64,000 bases of DNA from the NCBI RefSeq assembly GCF_001675165.1, contig NZ_LROS01000007.1:38326-102325 (forward strand), given 5' to 3'. The translations under genes and the position numbers were made by a program. Shown piece by piece: positions 62,668 to 64,000 of the stretch. The notes beneath the pieces were generated by a model that saw only the letters and a list, made by a program, of their open reading frames with translations, made no database searches and was not told the origin of the DNA. The DNA comes from Clostridium ragsdalei P11. GTDB taxonomy: Bacteria; Bacillota; Clostridia; Clostridiales; Clostridiaceae. The number at the start of each line of letters is the position of its first letter. Position 1 is the stretch's first letter.

Positions 62668-63501
62668 ATGGAATTATTATTTATTATTAAAGCTGCTGCT
62701 ATTGGAGTAGTCGAGGGAATAACAGAGTTCCTGCCAATATCTTCAACAGGTCATATGATAATAGTAGGAAATCTGATAAACTTCAAAGCACCAACGTATA
62801 ATGGTGCTTATATAGATATGTTTGAAGTAGTAATTCAGCTAGGTGCCATACTTGCTATAGTAGTGCTTTATTGGGATAAAATTTTTAATTCGCTTAAAAA
62901 TCTTAAACCTGGCAAATGGGGATTTAAACTTTGGTTTACTATTTTGGTTGCATTTATACCTGCTGCTATTGTAGGATTACGTTTCAATGATATTATTAAA
63001 AGCAAGCTGTTTAACCCAATTACTGTTGCCTGTGCATTAGTATTTGGTGGATTTCTTATGATATACATGGAAAACAAATACAGGAGAGGAAATAGTACAA
63101 ATAGAATTGAAGATGTAAATCTTATACAAGCAATTAAGATAGGGTGTTTTCAATGCCTTTCACTTTGGCCGGGGATGTCTAGATCTGCGTCTACAATAAT
63201 GGGTGGATGGATAAGTGGACTTACAAATGTAGCTGCAGCAGAGTTTTCTTTTTTTCTTGCTATACCTACGATGATAGCAGCATCAGGATGGTCACTTATA
63301 AAAGTAAAGGTAGCTATGGACATTTCTCAAGTTATTGCTCTGGCAGTTGGATTTATAGTTTCATTTATAGTAGCATTAGTTGTAGTAGAGAAGTTTATGA
63401 ATTTTTTAAAGAGAAAACCAATGAGAGTTTTTGCTGTGTATAGAATATTTGTAGGAGTAATAATACTTATATTATATTTTACTAAAGTTATAAATATTTA
63501 A
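62668..63501 (+). CDS. uppP: Undecaprenyl-diphosphatase
   Basis: 277 aa from ATG 62668; an in-frame GTG at 62659 is part of the ribosome site. The BacA/UppP family is shown by GVVEGITEFLPISSTGHMII (about 11-30), the active-site motif region with Glu and His, and WPGMSRSASTIMGGWISGL (about 170-188), with about eight membrane helices. It removes the terminal phosphate of undecaprenyl pyrophosphate so the lipid carrier can be reused for wall synthesis, and high activity lowers bacitracin sensitivity. Preceded by IR3 and followed by the rRNA promoter. Confidence 0.95.
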   Translation: MELLFIIKAAAIGVVEGITEFLPISSTGHMIIVGNLINFKAPTYNGAYIDMFEVVIQLGAILAIVVLYWDKIFNSLKNLKPGKWGFKLWFTILVAFIPAAIVGLRFNDIIKSKLFNPITVACALVFGGFLMIYMENKYRRGNSTNRIEDVNLIQAIKIGCFQCLSLWPGMSRSASTIMGGWISGLTNVAAAEFSFFLAIPTMIAASGWSLIKVKVAMDISQVIALAVGFIVSFIVALVVVEKFMNFLKRKPMRVFAVYRIFVGVIILILYFTKVINI

Positions 63502-63569
63502 TACTATCTATGAAGATGTAAGGCTTGACTCAATATATACATATAAATGAGTTACTATTTATGATCTAT

Positions 63570-63640
63570 AATGGACAATCAATGAAGATTTTTCTATGTT
63601 ATCGAAAAAATCTTCATTGATTGTCCATTGTTAATTGTAG
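63570..63640 (+). terminator. Long hairpin after uppP
   Basis: 63570-63593 (starting AATGGACAATCAATG) is a perfect 24-bp inverted repeat of 63606-63629 around CTATGTTATCGA. A short T-containing tail follows. It probably separates uppP from the rRNA transcript, and its GAAGATTTTT core resembles the inner arms of IR1. Confidence 0.75.
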
Positions 63641-63666
63641 TTTAGAATATATTTTTTAAAATAGTG

Positions 63667-63695
63667 TTGACAGAGTTAGAAATACGTGATAAACT
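63667..63695 (+). promoter_or_regulatory. rRNA operon promoter
   Basis: TTGACA (63667-63672), spacer of 17, TAAACT (63690-63695). The -35 is consensus and the leader that follows is typical for clostridial rrn operons. Confidence 0.8.
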
Positions 63696-64000
63696 AAAAA
63701 AGTCGTCGAGATGAGGCGGCAAAATGATCCTTGAAAATTAAACAGAGGAAGATATAAGTACAACTTATTTAGAATAAACCAGCAATTCTTTTGAGCTGCG
63801 AGAGCAGCTAAAAAAGTAATTTCGTAAGAATAATGTATTATATTTTGCTAACAAGCTGAAATGTAATATATTAAAAATTGGTAGTAGCGAGCAAGACAAG
63901 GAAAAGTTTGAATGAGGAGCGGAGTTTACTTAAGTAAATGAGCACCGCAATGAAAACTTTGACGCAGTATTGCGAAGCTAATAGCAATTTTCTAAAATCA
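63696..64000 (+). other. rRNA operon leader, 16S gene beyond window
   Basis: After the promoter the sequence contains TGATCCTTGAAAATTAAACA (about 63725-63744), a characteristic clostridial pre-16S leader block, a perfect hairpin AGCTGC/GCAGCT (63794-63809) and a nested stem with AAAGTTT/AAACTTT outside and TTTACTT/AAGTAAA inside (about 63905-63960), likely part of the RNase III processing stalk. No 16S sequence (e.g. AGAGTTTGATCCTGGCTCAG) appears before the end, so the gene starts just outside. Confidence 0.75.

Overview
The window is strongly AT-rich, with dense short operons, good Shine-Dalgarno sites and a clostridial gene set: a B12-riboswitch-controlled uptake operon, a YtaF sporulation-type membrane protein, MurT/GatD, ATP-type PEP carboxykinase and a clostridial rRNA leader. 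A Clostridium sensu stricto is the best reading. An acetogen or C. kluyveri-like relative (C. ljungdahlii/autoethanogenum group) is plausible but is an inference from general resemblance, not a search. No prophage, CRISPR array or transposase gene was seen.

Layout. 1-7.7 kb: a probable signalling or conflict cassette made of a membrane-anchored VWA protein (cut by the window edge), an unknown beta-rich protein, a zinc-ribbon double-GTPase-like protein, a GAP1-like GTPase-associated protein and a zinc-ribbon/YARHG membrane protein. It is split by about 2.8 kb of unrelated small genes, part of it flanked by a direct repeat. 7.7-11.6 kb: cobalamin riboswitch and btuF-btuC-btuD, then ytaF. 11.9-20.5 kb: a secreted TIM-barrel protein, a DUF1861/GH130 pair, a K+ channel, a lactate/glycolate-type oxidase with an Ldh_2 dehydrogenase, VanZ-like and macro-domain proteins. 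20.7-27.4 kb: two efflux adaptors without a pump, a secreted phosphatase, signal peptidase I and proBA. 27.4-32 kb: a YdbC-like protein, a MecA-type penicillin-binding protein and a chemoreceptor. 32-41.8 kb: a surface locus with YhgE/Pip behind a TetR-type palindrome, two tandem leucine-rich-repeat proteins, an S41 protease and a YgjP-like metallopeptidase. 41.8-50.4 kb: MntP and a Fur-family regulator, a frameshifted HD-GYP gene, rhomboid, FtsH, a DUF1232 protein, RNase H and a YtxH-like protein. 50.7-57 kb: two paralogous HTH-TPR regulators, ClpB and a polysaccharide deacetylase. 57.6-64 kb: murT-gatD, pckA, uppP and the promoter and leader of an rRNA operon whose 16S gene lies beyond the window.

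The most distinctive non-coding content is four families of interspersed palindromic elements filling most large gaps, named here IR1 to IR4. IR2 copies share a nearly fixed loop on stems of unrelated but fully complementary sequence. IR3 copies fold as a two-hairpin module with at least one compensatory change and tend to sit upstream of genes (btuF, ftsH, pckA, uppP, the 11931 gene). These families, the interrupted GTPase cassette and the HD-GYP frameshift are the main points for a second look.
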